A stretch of 64,000 nucleotides of DNA from Nitrospirota bacterium. Lineage in GTDB: Bacteria; Nitrospirota; Nitrospiria; Nitrospirales; Nitrospiraceae. How positions within the stretch are numbered: the first letter of the stretch is position 1; every line of letters starts with the position of its first letter. Where the stretch lies: the NCBI GenBank assembly GCA_040755395.1, contig JBFMAX010000002.1, forward strand, positions 310,001-374,000, given 5' to 3'. Below are positions 1 to 8,302 of this stretch, one piece after another. The notes under the pieces are model-generated. The model did not search any database. It was given only the letters and a program-made list of their open reading frames with translations, and was not told where the DNA came from. A program made the position numbers and the translations under genes.

Positions 1-297
1 CACGTCGCTTTCGGAGATCGTCGCTCTGCCCGCCCATCCGAATCTATCCGTCACGACATGAAATACATCGTCACGGTCTTCGAGGACATGGCAATCGAGA
101 TCGCCCTTGGCTTTCCATCCGAGCATCGGATTGAATTCGTAAATGTCCTGCCAACGTTTCACAGAAGGTTCCATCTTCCGGGCGGTCCATCTCATCAGCC
201 CGATGGCCAGCCAGAAAGGAGCCCCGATCACCAACAGAGGCGAAATCACGACGAGAGCGATCCCTGATGCGAGCAGCGCTAGCCCGTATCGACTCAT
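1..297 (-). CDS. SGNH/GDSL-hydrolase-like protein, N-terminal part (cut by window edge)
   Basis: An open frame of 99 codons runs from an ATG at 297 off the left edge without a stop. It begins with about 35 mostly hydrophobic residues (two candidate membrane segments, or a signal anchor). A soluble part follows with the motif NPMLGW near residue 56 and VTDRFGW near residue 82. This pattern (NPxLGW ... TDxxGWRG) is what I know from the start of SGNH-hydrolase-like proteins in capsule loci that also carry carbamoyltransferase and SxtJ genes. It lies 32 bp downstream of the SxtJ-like gene on the same strand, so it is probably co-transcribed. The catalytic part is outside the window, so acyl-esterase or acyltransferase activity on the glycan is inference. 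Confidence 0.6.
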   Translation of the reverse strand, partial: MSRYGLALLASGIALVVISPLLVIGAPFWLAIGLMRWTARKMEPSVKRWQDIYEFNPMLGWKAKGDLDCHVLEDRDDVFHVVTDRFGWAGRATISESDV

Positions 298-329
298 AGC
301 TCTTGAGCTCTCCGCCAAAGCCTTAAAGC

Positions 330-890
330 CTAAAAGAGGGTGTAGATGCCGGCAGGAAAGACGCGTTCCTGTTCCGGCTCGAGCAGAGCCAGAAGAAGCA
401 GGAAAGGAAGCAACGAAATCGCCCACCCGTTCCCGGATGATCGTGCCCAGGCCGCATAGACCGAGACCCACGAGCGCGGCCTGGCCGGTCCGATCTCGCC
501 CTCGTACTCGTGCGGATAATTCGCGTCAGGCAGTGTGTTGCGCGGCAGCCAGATCGACGCCATCTCAGTCGGCCGATCAAAAAGAAGGGACGATTTCCGA
601 CGTCCGACGATCACGAAGATCACGAAAAAGCAGACGGCCTTCACGGCGAGTCGGACAACGCGAAAATAGAGATCCGAGATTCGGAACCACAGTCGGTACG
701 GACCGAGCGTAACGGCAGGAAAGAGAAAGCCGATGTAGCTCAACAGTCCTCCGGCAAGCACGCCCGCGGCTATCCATATGGACCCCAGTCGAGCCGCAAG
801 GAGTCCTCCGACAAGAAACCCGCTCATCGAACATGCGACGATCCAGAAGCTTTGCAGCCAGGCTCGTCGCGGATGCGAAGGGACAAGCAT
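330..890 (-). CDS. SxtJ-like membrane protein with DUF5989-like C-terminus
   Basis: 186 aa. I chose the ATG at 890 because a GAGG box sits just upstream and it avoids overlap with the carbamoyltransferase stop; a longer frame opens at 935. Hydrophobic segments lie at about residues 12-60 and 75-95, followed by a SIWLPRN stretch, an acidic linker, and a second block at about 140-186 ending in IYTLF. The first part resembles SxtJ-type proteins and the end resembles DUF5989, two small membrane families that often sit beside NodU-type carbamoyltransferases as separate genes. Here they seem to be one protein. The role in glycan modification or export is unknown. Confidence 0.6.
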   Translation of the reverse strand: MLVPSHPRRAWLQSFWIVACSMSGFLVGGLLAARLGSIWIAAGVLAGGLLSYIGFLFPAVTLGPYRLWFRISDLYFRVVRLAVKAVCFFVIFVIVGRRKSSLLFDRPTEMASIWLPRNTLPDANYPHEYEGEIGPARPRSWVSVYAAWARSSGNGWAISLLPFLLLLALLEPEQERVFPAGIYTLF

Positions 891-897
891 ATGGACC

Positions 898-2751
898 TCA
901 ATCCAGCGCGTATTGAGCCTTATAGGCCTCGACATCGTTGAGCGAGTCTTCCGGTTGCCGCGTCTTCATCAGAATGAAGTTTTCGAGGATCAGGCAATCC
1001 ATGTCGGTCGTCATGAAGCACCGAAACGCGTCTTCCGGCGTGCACACGATCGGTTCCCCTCGGATGTTGAAGCTGGTGTTGATGACGACCGGACAACCGG
1101 TCCGATCGTAAAAGCGCCGCATGAGACGATAAAATCGCCCATGCCGCTCGGCATCGACGGTCTGAATTCTGGCGGAATAATCGACGTGAGTAATGGCCGG
1201 CAACGTGGATCTGGGAACGGCGACCCGAATCCGCAGATCCGGATCCTGCATGCGGCGGCGCTCCTCTTCGGTCAGGTGCCTGCGCCATTGCTCTTTCACT
1301 GGGGCGACCAGAAGCATGTAAGGGCTTTCCTGCCCCTCTTCCAGTTCGAAGATTTCGTGCGCGAACTCTTTCAGGACACAGGGCGCAAAGGGTCGAAAGG
1401 ATTCGCGGAACTTGATCTTGACGTTCATGACCTGTTGCATGCGCGGCGACCGTGGGTCGCCGATGATGCTGCGGCTGCCCAATGCCCGAGGGCCGTATTC
1501 CATTCGTCCGTGGAACCACCCTATGACTTTTTCCTGAGCGATCAGCTCGGCTACCGTCGTCAAAAGCTGCTCCTCATCGGGCACGTAGTCGTAGACGGCT
1601 CCTACCGAGTCCAGATAGAGACCGATTTCTTCGTTCGTGAACGAAGGGCCAAGCAGAGAGCCCTTTTGGCTGTCGCTCCGACCGACCGAGCGGGGACGGC
1701 CGAGCAGATGATGCCACACCAACAGCGCCGCTCCCAGCGCGCCGCCGGCGTCACCGGCGGCCGGTTGAATCCAGAGATAACGAAAGGGTCCTTCCCGCAA
1801 GACCCGTCCGTTTGCTACGCAATTCAATGCCACGCCTCCGGCCATCGCGAGATTGCGCGAGCCCGTCAATCGATAGGCATGCCTGGCGGCGTGCAGGACG
1901 ATTTCCTCGCAGACAACCTGGATCGACGCGGCGATATCCATTTCCTTCTGAGTGATTTCGCTTTCCGGTTTGCGCGGAGGCCCGTCGAACAGCTCATGAA
2001 ACTTGTCCGACGTCATCGTGAGGCCCTGACAAAAATTGAAATAACTCATGTCGAGCCACAACGAGCCGTCTTGACGCAATTCCAGCAGGTTGTCCATGAT
2101 CAGCTTGGCATAGATCGGTCGGCCGTAAGGAGCCAGGCCCATCATCTTGTATTCGCCGGAATTGACCTTGAATCCTGTGTAGTAGGTGAAGGCGGAGTAC
2201 AACATGCCGAGCGAGTGGGGAAATCGCATCTCGTGCGTCAACGTCAACCGGTTGCCGCAGCCCATGCCGATCGAGCTTGTCCCCCACCCGCCGACGGCGT
2301 CCAGGGTCAGGACCGCGGCATCTTCAAAGGGCGACGGGAAGAAGGTGCTCGCTGCATGAGATTCATGGTGATCGGTAAAGCAGAGTTCGCCGCGAAAGCT
2401 CTCGCCAAGTCCTTCTAGAATCTCGTCCTTGATCCTGAGCCGGTGTTTTGCCCAGAGGGCGACCGACTGTCGAAAAGATCGAAACCCTTCCGGCGCGAAC
2501 TGCAAGTACGTTTCCAGTAAACGCTCGAACTTGGCATACGGTTTCTCATAGAAGACCGCATAATTCAAATCCGCGACACGGATTCCGGCGGCCTCCAAGC
2601 AATACATCACGGCGTTGGAAGGAAAACCGGAATCGTGTTTTACGCGTGTGAACCGCTCCTCTTGGGCTGCGGCGAGAATCTCGCCGTCTTTTAACAGAGC
2701 GGCGGCCGAATCGTGATAAAAAGCCGATATGCCCAGCACGTAGATGGCCAT
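898..2751 (-). CDS. NodU/TobZ-type carbamoyltransferase
   Basis: 617 aa, the usual length for the family. It transfers a carbamoyl group from carbamoyl phosphate, via carbamoyl-AMP, to a hydroxyl of a sugar or secondary metabolite. Residues visible: DSAAALL at 14-20, the HHESH metal-binding cluster at 128-132, EYGPRALGSRS at 418-428 and the FNIRGEPIV block at 561-569. The N-terminal ASKHA-like domain is followed by the YrdC-like C-terminal domain. It lies directly downstream of the GMC oxidoreductase (5 bp), so a carbamoylated surface glycan is the likely product. The substrate cannot be read from the sequence. Confidence 0.93.
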   Translation of the reverse strand: MAIYVLGISAFYHDSAAALLKDGEILAAAQEERFTRVKHDSGFPSNAVMYCLEAAGIRVADLNYAVFYEKPYAKFERLLETYLQFAPEGFRSFRQSVALWAKHRLRIKDEILEGLGESFRGELCFTDHHESHAASTFFPSPFEDAAVLTLDAVGGWGTSSIGMGCGNRLTLTHEMRFPHSLGMLYSAFTYYTGFKVNSGEYKMMGLAPYGRPIYAKLIMDNLLELRQDGSLWLDMSYFNFCQGLTMTSDKFHELFDGPPRKPESEITQKEMDIAASIQVVCEEIVLHAARHAYRLTGSRNLAMAGGVALNCVANGRVLREGPFRYLWIQPAAGDAGGALGAALLVWHHLLGRPRSVGRSDSQKGSLLGPSFTNEEIGLYLDSVGAVYDYVPDEEQLLTTVAELIAQEKVIGWFHGRMEYGPRALGSRSIIGDPRSPRMQQVMNVKIKFRESFRPFAPCVLKEFAHEIFELEEGQESPYMLLVAPVKEQWRRHLTEEERRRMQDPDLRIRVAVPRSTLPAITHVDYSARIQTVDAERHGRFYRLMRRFYDRTGCPVVINTSFNIRGEPIVCTPEDAFRCFMTTDMDCLILENFILMKTRQPEDSLNDVEAYKAQYALD

Positions 2752-2756
2752 AGCTC

Positions 2757-4367
2757 TTAGATATCTCCTGTTTTAAACCGCTCGATGATGTAATCCGAAG
2801 TTCGTGCCGCCAAGGCCATCAAGGTCAAGGTCGGATGCGCGGCCCCACCTGTCACGAACGTGCTCCCATCCGCGATGAAAAGATTGGGCACATCGTGCGC
2901 GCGCCCCCACCGATCTACCACGGAATTGCGCGGATCGGTTCCCATACGACAGGAGCCCATGTAATGCGTAGATGCGCCTGGTTGATGCGACCATTCGGAC
3001 AATACCTCTTTCACTCCCATGGCCGTCAGAAGCTCTCGAATGCTCTGGCTCATCGCCTTGAGCATGGGGAAATCGTTTCCTCTTGCTTCGCTCAAGATTT
3101 TCGGAACCGGAAGGCCGAAGTGGTCCGTCATGGTTGGATCGAGCAAAACCTGGTTGCGGATGTCCGGTATCTGTTCGCCCTGCGCGAAGATCGACAGCTC
3201 GTGACCGAATCGGCGCTTCATCGCGGCCTTGTGGGTCGAACCCCATCCACCGATTCGTCTTGCGAGCGCAATCGGCCAACTTCCGCCGGTGGAAACCTCA
3301 AGGAGCCATCCACGGACAAATGGATTCCGCTTATTCGTCTCGTAAAAATCTTGCAGCATGGCGGAAACCGGAACGCCTTTCCAACCTTCGAGAGGCTCTT
3401 CGCGGTACACGAGGGTGCCTGCATCGAGATGATCGAGCAGATACTTGCCGACGAGTCCGCTTGAGTTCGCAAGTCCGGAAGGATACCGAGATGACGTGCT
3501 CAACAACAGGAGCCGCGGAGTTTCGATTGCATTGGCCGCCAGCACGACCGCACGGGCTTCAACAGAGTGCTCCGTCCTATTCTGGTCGAAATAGACAACG
3601 CTTTTGGCGCGTCCATTGGAATCAAGCGCAATCTCACGAGCCATACAGCTCGTCCGAATTTCGACCCGTCCGGTGCGTTCGGCTTTTCGGACATACGTCA
3701 CGTCGGCGCTCGATTTGGCTTCTATACGGCAGCCGTAACCGCATGCCCCGGCTTCGATGCAGGCCCGGCGACCATCCCAAGGAACAGTCGGCATCGCGAG
3801 AGCCGGAACATAAGGATGGAGTCCTAGCTTCCGAGCGCCAGCCGCGAATAGCTGTCCAGCTTTGGTCATCGGATGAGCCGGAGTCGGGAACGGTTTGCTT
3901 CTCGGCGAATCAAACGGATTTTGATCGTTCGGAGCCGGTCCCGACATGCCAAGCTCGTACTCGACTTCGACGTAGTAAGGCTCGACCTCCTCATACGTCA
4001 GAGGCCAGTTGTCGGCAATGCCGTCCAGGTCTTTGACGTGAAAATCCGAAGCATGGAGACGAGGCGACACTCCCCAACTCACCAGTGTCGTGCCCCCGAC
4101 GCCTCTGACTCGGGAATAGCGGAACCCCTTCGGCCCGGCGGTATAAAGGCCGTCGTCCGGTGACTGAAATATCCGGCCGGCATTGAGCGGGAAATCAGGT
4201 TGGTCGGAATGATAATCACGCTCCGCGATAAAGCGTCGCCCCGCTTCTAGAACGACCACGGATAAGCCCGCGTCGGCCAGTTTTTTGGCGACCACTGCGC
4301 CCCCAGCCCCGCAGCCCACAATAACTACATCAAAGGAAACACGGGAACGAGTTGTGGCAAGTGACAT
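2757..4367 (-). CDS. GMC family FAD-dependent oxidoreductase
   Basis: 536 aa from the ATG at 4367, which clears the upstream glycosyltransferase by 16 bp; GTG 4430 and ATG 4421 would overlap it. The Rossmann FAD motif DVVIVGCGAGG lies at about residues 13-23. The GMC signature block and the C-terminal HYMGSCRMG and VTGGAAHPTLT motifs are present. The family oxidises primary alcohols of sugars or other polyols with FAD. A gluconate-dehydrogenase-subunit-3-like gene lies two genes upstream at 5425-6093, the usual partner for membrane-bound GMC dehydrogenases, separated here by a glycosyltransferase. Acting on the glycan or a precursor is inference. Confidence 0.88.
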   Translation of the reverse strand: MSLATTRSRVSFDVVIVGCGAGGAVVAKKLADAGLSVVVLEAGRRFIAERDYHSDQPDFPLNAGRIFQSPDDGLYTAGPKGFRYSRVRGVGGTTLVSWGVSPRLHASDFHVKDLDGIADNWPLTYEEVEPYYVEVEYELGMSGPAPNDQNPFDSPRSKPFPTPAHPMTKAGQLFAAGARKLGLHPYVPALAMPTVPWDGRRACIEAGACGYGCRIEAKSSADVTYVRKAERTGRVEIRTSCMAREIALDSNGRAKSVVYFDQNRTEHSVEARAVVLAANAIETPRLLLLSTSSRYPSGLANSSGLVGKYLLDHLDAGTLVYREEPLEGWKGVPVSAMLQDFYETNKRNPFVRGWLLEVSTGGSWPIALARRIGGWGSTHKAAMKRRFGHELSIFAQGEQIPDIRNQVLLDPTMTDHFGLPVPKILSEARGNDFPMLKAMSQSIRELLTAMGVKEVLSEWSHQPGASTHYMGSCRMGTDPRNSVVDRWGRAHDVPNLFIADGSTFVTGGAAHPTLTLMALAARTSDYIIERFKTGDI

Positions 4368-4383
4368 AGAGGATGAGACCGTC

Positions 4384-5406
4384 TTAGTGGGAGATGGAAT
4401 GCCGCAGTTTTTTGAGGGCATCGATGCCACGGCGGTTTATCGAAGCCTTAAGCCGTGTTTTCCAATAGATGGCCAGGGTCAATAGACAAGGGAACGTTCT
4501 CGCCATGCTGCGCAGGAACTTTCGCACCTCTGCCTTGCACGTCCCGTGATCGAGCATAGAGTCGGCCTGAAAGGCGACTCGTTCTCCGGTTTCCAAGCGA
4601 ACCAGTCGCCGAAGTTCCTCGGCATCAACAATGTCTCTCTTATATGTGTTGAGAATTTTGTGCTTGGCGCGAAGCTGATCTCGAAGACTCTCTGCGCTCG
4701 AGCCTGTTTTGCCGCCGGCCATGTACTTGCTAGTATGGGTTTGTGAGTGCACTCGCCACATCGCTAATGGCTCGGCTACATAGCCCACGTCGTAATAGAC
4801 AGCCAGTCTCATCCAATATTCATAGTCGTCTGTGTGTCGAAAGGATTCGTCGAACCCTCCAAGCCGTTCGAAACACGCACGTCGAAACACCGCCGTAACG
4901 GGATTCACCTCGCAAAACCCCGTGAGCATCCTCCGAAGGAACACCCGGCCAGGTTCGACCGCATCCAATTCTCTTTCGGGTCCATGTCCCCAATTTGTGT
5001 CGGCGCGAACGATGGTTCCATGTTCATCGACGACGTGGAACCGAGAATGGACCAGGCCCATCGTCGGCACACGCTTCAGTAACTCGACTTTTCGAGCCAA
5101 ATTGGAAGGGAGCATCAAATCGTCGTCCGGACACAATGCGATGAATTCTCCTTTTGCCGTAGCGAAGCACTTGTTAATGTTGGCGGTCATGCCAATATTG
5201 CGACTGTTCCTCATATAGACGATTCTCGGGTCCTTGAAAGACCTGACGACTTCCTCCGTATCGTCTTCCGAGGCATTGTCGGAAACGATAAGTTCGAAAT
5301 TGTGCAGGGTTTGGGACAAGACGCTGGCGACCGCTTCGCGAAGCATCTTGGAGCGGTTATATGTCGGAAGACAAACACTGACAACAGGTTGACCGCCCAG
5401 GCTCAT
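4384..5406 (-). CDS. Glycosyltransferase family 2
   Basis: 340 aa. The GT-A fold start VSVCLPTYNRSKMLREA is at residues 9-25, the nucleotide-binding VSDNASEDDT at 41-50, and the metal-binding acidic run PDDD at 93-96. A conserved HTDDYEYWMRLA acceptor/base block follows at about 190. The C-terminus is basic with no clear membrane anchor, so it is probably a cytoplasmic or membrane-associated enzyme adding one sugar to the lipid-linked repeat unit. It sits between the GMC oxidoreductase and its likely subunit. Donor and acceptor cannot be deduced. Confidence 0.9.
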   Translation of the reverse strand: MSLGGQPVVSVCLPTYNRSKMLREAVASVLSQTLHNFELIVSDNASEDDTEEVVRSFKDPRIVYMRNSRNIGMTANINKCFATAKGEFIALCPDDDLMLPSNLARKVELLKRVPTMGLVHSRFHVVDEHGTIVRADTNWGHGPERELDAVEPGRVFLRRMLTGFCEVNPVTAVFRRACFERLGGFDESFRHTDDYEYWMRLAVYYDVGYVAEPLAMWRVHSQTHTSKYMAGGKTGSSAESLRDQLRAKHKILNTYKRDIVDAEELRRLVRLETGERVAFQADSMLDHGTCKAEVRKFLRSMARTFPCLLTLAIYWKTRLKASINRRGIDALKKLRHSISH

Positions 5407-5424
5407 GGCGATGCCTTTCGTCGC

Positions 5425-6093
5425 TCAAGAATTCGCCGTTCTTAGATCGTTCACATAACCATTCGGGAAAGGAGGCCCATCGTATCCGAGCCAATCCCAA
5501 GCCTCTCGACTGCTGTAAAACACGGTCAGTACATCGGCCCTGACTATAATCCAAAACTCGATGAGAGGGAGAAGTCTGTGCCAACGGGCGTAGTACCAAT
5601 AGCTGATCTTCCGTTGCGCTCGCTCGGCCAGCGAACCGGCTTCAGAATGGATTCGCTCGCCGGCCTGATGGACCGCGCTCAACAGTTCCAGTTGCCGGTG
5701 GTGCGGAAGAGTCGGAAATCCGCTGCCAAATCGAGTTCTTGCATAGTCATCAAAAGCCCGAAGTCCCAAGAAGTATTGCATTCGTCGCGCAGGATTCCCG
5801 ATCAGTGTTCTGTCAAGCTCGATCGCCACCCGTGCTTCAATGGCGCCAGGCCCATGCCCATCGGTTGGCACGATCAGCGATGCAAGTGCCTCAAGGACCG
5901 CAAATGATTCGGTGGGAAGCGCACGTGTGGCGGCAAGGTTGCCGATCGAAACGTAGCGTTCTTCCATGCTCCCATTCCAGGGGAACCACCTATAAAACCA
6001 CCTAGTGAGACCGAATAGGCCGACGCCGGCCAGAGGAAGGGCGAGAGCCAACGTCACAATCTGTCGTCTGGTCCACAGTCGAAGATCTGTCAC
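5425..6093 (-). CDS. Gluconate 2-dehydrogenase subunit 3-like protein, Tat-type signal
   Basis: 222 aa. The N-terminus TRRQIVTLALALPLAG has a twin arginine followed by a hydrophobic stretch, so Tat export or anchoring is likely. The mature part has the helical pattern of the gluconate 2-dehydrogenase subunit 3 family (LEALASLIVPTD near residue 68). In known systems this small subunit pairs with a GMC-type flavoprotein and hands electrons to a cytochrome. The GMC gene is at 2757-4367 in the same operon; no cytochrome subunit is visible. I infer a periplasmic or membrane-bound alcohol/sugar dehydrogenase. Confidence 0.72.
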   Translation of the reverse strand: MTDLRLWTRRQIVTLALALPLAGVGLFGLTRWFYRWFPWNGSMEERYVSIGNLAATRALPTESFAVLEALASLIVPTDGHGPGAIEARVAIELDRTLIGNPARRMQYFLGLRAFDDYARTRFGSGFPTLPHHRQLELLSAVHQAGERIHSEAGSLAERAQRKISYWYYARWHRLLPLIEFWIIVRADVLTVFYSSREAWDWLGYDGPPFPNGYVNDLRTANS

Positions 6094-6142
6094 GGCGAGA
6101 AGATTTTAGAATCACTGAGCAAGCGGTTCGGCTACGTTCGGT

Positions 6143-7447
6143 TCAGTTGAACGTTCGCCACACGGGCTTGACGGAGCGTCCGACCAAATATTTCTCGATG
6201 CCTTCGTCGATGGCATGACGATAAATGCCAAGACTGTCCTGCGCAGCTTCCACTGTGCGAGAAATATCGAGCTCGGTATGGGCATAGCTGACGATGAAGG
6301 AAGGCGCGAGAATACCCCGCCTGATCATTTCTTGAAGAAAGAGCGTGCGGAAAGGTTGAGATGGTTGTCTTTTTGGATCGAAGGTGGCATACACCATACA
6401 ACAAGGGGGACCTAACAGCTTGAAGTGATCCTGGAGCCTGTGGGTCTCAATGGCCTTCTGCACTCCCTCCTTCAATAGGCGCCCTCTTTCCCACATCACC
6501 TCTATAACGGGTTCCCGCTTATACGTGCGAATGACTTCGCGAGCCGCAGCGAGTGAACAGGTCTCGGCTCCATGGGTGTAAGAGAGCAAAAAGACACGTT
6601 CTTTGTCATGATGAAGTCCGCCGAGGTGCAGAATGTCTGCTTTTCCGGCGAGTGCTGCAACTGAGAATCCGTTCCCTAAAGCCTTTCCAAATGCCGAAAG
6701 GTCCGGTGTGAGGCCGTAGTACTGTTGTGCGCCGCCGATATGCCAACGAAACCCGGTAATCATCTCGTCCAATATGAACACGGTTCCCTGTTGTTTGCAC
6801 AGGTGTTGGACCTCGTGCAGGAACCCGTTCAGCGGCGGAACATCCTTTTCTGCTTCGAGAATGACACAAGCGATCTGGCCTGGATATTGCCGAAATAAGG
6901 CCTGCAGGCTTTCGATGCTGTTGTATTGAAATGTCAGCGTAAGTCGCTGCACGGCTTTGGGTACACCGGCGTTCATAGGAGTAGCCCCGATGAACCAATC
7001 GTCGACGGAGAAGAACGGTTGCGCGCAAATGGCAACGAAATCGCGCCCCGTATACGCCCGCGACAGTCTTACTGCTGCGCTGGTTACATCCGATCCGTTC
7101 TTGGAAAATTTCACCATCTCGGCCCCGGTGATGACGCTTAGAAACTCCTCAGCTAAGTGAACCTCCAATGGATGCGGACGGGTGAAGTTTGATCCTCGCA
7201 ACATCTCCTGATAGGCGGCGTCAATAACAGGCCTATAGGCGTGACCCAAGGTGACCGAGCGCAATCCCATTCCGTATTCAATGAATTCATTGCCGTCTAC
7301 ATCCCACACATGAGAACCGTCCCCGCGAAGGATGAATCCAGGTGCCTCTTCCGGGTATTGGTCGTCCCCTTTGGCATAGGTATGCGCACCACCTGGAATC
7401 AGAGCGTGAGCGCGTTTCTGGAGAGAACGGGATTTGTCATAGTTCAT
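6143..7447 (-). CDS. Class III PLP aminotransferase, glutamate-1-semialdehyde aminomutase-like
   Basis: 434 aa, standard fold-type I length. The PLP-binding aspartate is in FILDEMITGF (about 224-233) and the Schiff-base lysine in AFGKALGNG (Lys255). The pattern is closest to glutamate-1-semialdehyde 2,1-aminomutases, but those are normally in tetrapyrrole loci. GSAM-like paralogues in polysaccharide loci usually act on other keto or aldehyde substrates. Its neighbours are a nucleotidyltransferase and a DUF4910 gene. I infer that it aminates a small side group or sugar precursor; a housekeeping hemL cannot be excluded. Confidence 0.85.
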   Translation of the reverse strand: MNYDKSRSLQKRAHALIPGGAHTYAKGDDQYPEEAPGFILRGDGSHVWDVDGNEFIEYGMGLRSVTLGHAYRPVIDAAYQEMLRGSNFTRPHPLEVHLAEEFLSVITGAEMVKFSKNGSDVTSAAVRLSRAYTGRDFVAICAQPFFSVDDWFIGATPMNAGVPKAVQRLTLTFQYNSIESLQALFRQYPGQIACVILEAEKDVPPLNGFLHEVQHLCKQQGTVFILDEMITGFRWHIGGAQQYYGLTPDLSAFGKALGNGFSVAALAGKADILHLGGLHHDKERVFLLSYTHGAETCSLAAAREVIRTYKREPVIEVMWERGRLLKEGVQKAIETHRLQDHFKLLGPPCCMVYATFDPKRQPSQPFRTLFLQEMIRRGILAPSFIVSYAHTELDISRTVEAAQDSLGIYRHAIDEGIEKYLVGRSVKPVWRTFN

Positions 7448-7471
7448 ATTGTTTCACTTTGCCTCATTTAT

Positions 7472-8275
7472 TTATTCGGTGTGAACTTCGCTTGTGTATC
7501 GTAGTACGGCCTCCTTCATGGAGTCGGGTGTTCCGATGTCCAAAGAAGTCCCTTTGGGAAACATAACTCCACGCATTCGGATGCCGCTGTTGAATGCCGG
7601 CTCGATGACATGGCCGACGGTCAGTTCTTCTGCAATCCTTAAACCCGCGTGTCCTTTTGTGCGCTCGATGAATTCGTGCATGTAATCCGTGAAACGCGGG
7701 CCCCAGACCGCTATACTCCACGTATGAGGGTGGTTCGAGCCTCTGGTGCTTACTACGAATTCTCTCACTTGCCCTCTCCGCCCTAACAAAACTCTATCGT
7801 CCTTGATGGCTCTCTTAATGGGAAATATCCCTAATACGACGTCCACATCGCTGTCCTGTAATTCGGCGAGCAGTTTGCTGAAGGCCTGAGGGGCGTGGAC
7901 AATGATATCCGGAAATCCAAACGCAATAGTGGCATTCCTGACAAATGAGTATGCATGGTCCAAGGCAAACGGCGGTCCAGGTGATTCATCCATGACCCGG
8001 TACACAATCTCGACTCCGAACTGATGCCCGTCACCGAGATAGGCAGGGATGTCCCATTTCCCTTTGCGTATCACCACGAGGATCTTTCTAATCCCTGCTT
8101 CTCTCATGCTGTCAATCAGATATAGGCATACGGCTTTGGGTCGTATTTGATTCGCTATGTTCGAGAAGCCAACGGGGTAAATTTCTTTGCTGCATGGAAT
8201 AGGATTGAGTCGCCGAGAATAGCCTGCCGCAGGAATCAACCCGATGACCTCTTGTTTGATGATGGTCTGTTTCAT
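7472..8275 (-). CDS. Nucleotidyltransferase of the sugar-phosphate type
   Basis: 267 aa from the ATG at 8275 (a TTG at 8284 would add three residues). The N-terminus IGLIPAAGYSRRL is the NTP-transferase glycine-rich loop, although the usual GxGTRL is replaced by GYSRRL, and PCSKEIYPVG provides the conserved lysine. The overall frame matches glucose-1-phosphate thymidylyltransferase-like proteins. It should activate a phosphorylated sugar or related alcohol as an NDP derivative. It lies between the DUF4910 gene and the aminotransferase and probably works with them. The substrate is unknown. Confidence 0.8.
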   Translation of the reverse strand: MKQTIIKQEVIGLIPAAGYSRRLNPIPCSKEIYPVGFSNIANQIRPKAVCLYLIDSMREAGIRKILVVIRKGKWDIPAYLGDGHQFGVEIVYRVMDESPGPPFALDHAYSFVRNATIAFGFPDIIVHAPQAFSKLLAELQDSDVDVVLGIFPIKRAIKDDRVLLGRRGQVREFVVSTRGSNHPHTWSIAVWGPRFTDYMHEFIERTKGHAGLRIAEELTVGHVIEPAFNSGIRMRGVMFPKGTSLDIGTPDSMKEAVLRYTSEVHTE

Positions 8276-8302
8276 TTTCAACAATCTGATGGTCTGTCCC
8301 TC

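Noticed and set aside
778-2418. Long open frame on the plus strand (546 codons)
   Set aside because: Antisense to the carbamoyltransferase; no protein pattern, while the minus strand has intact catalytic motifs.
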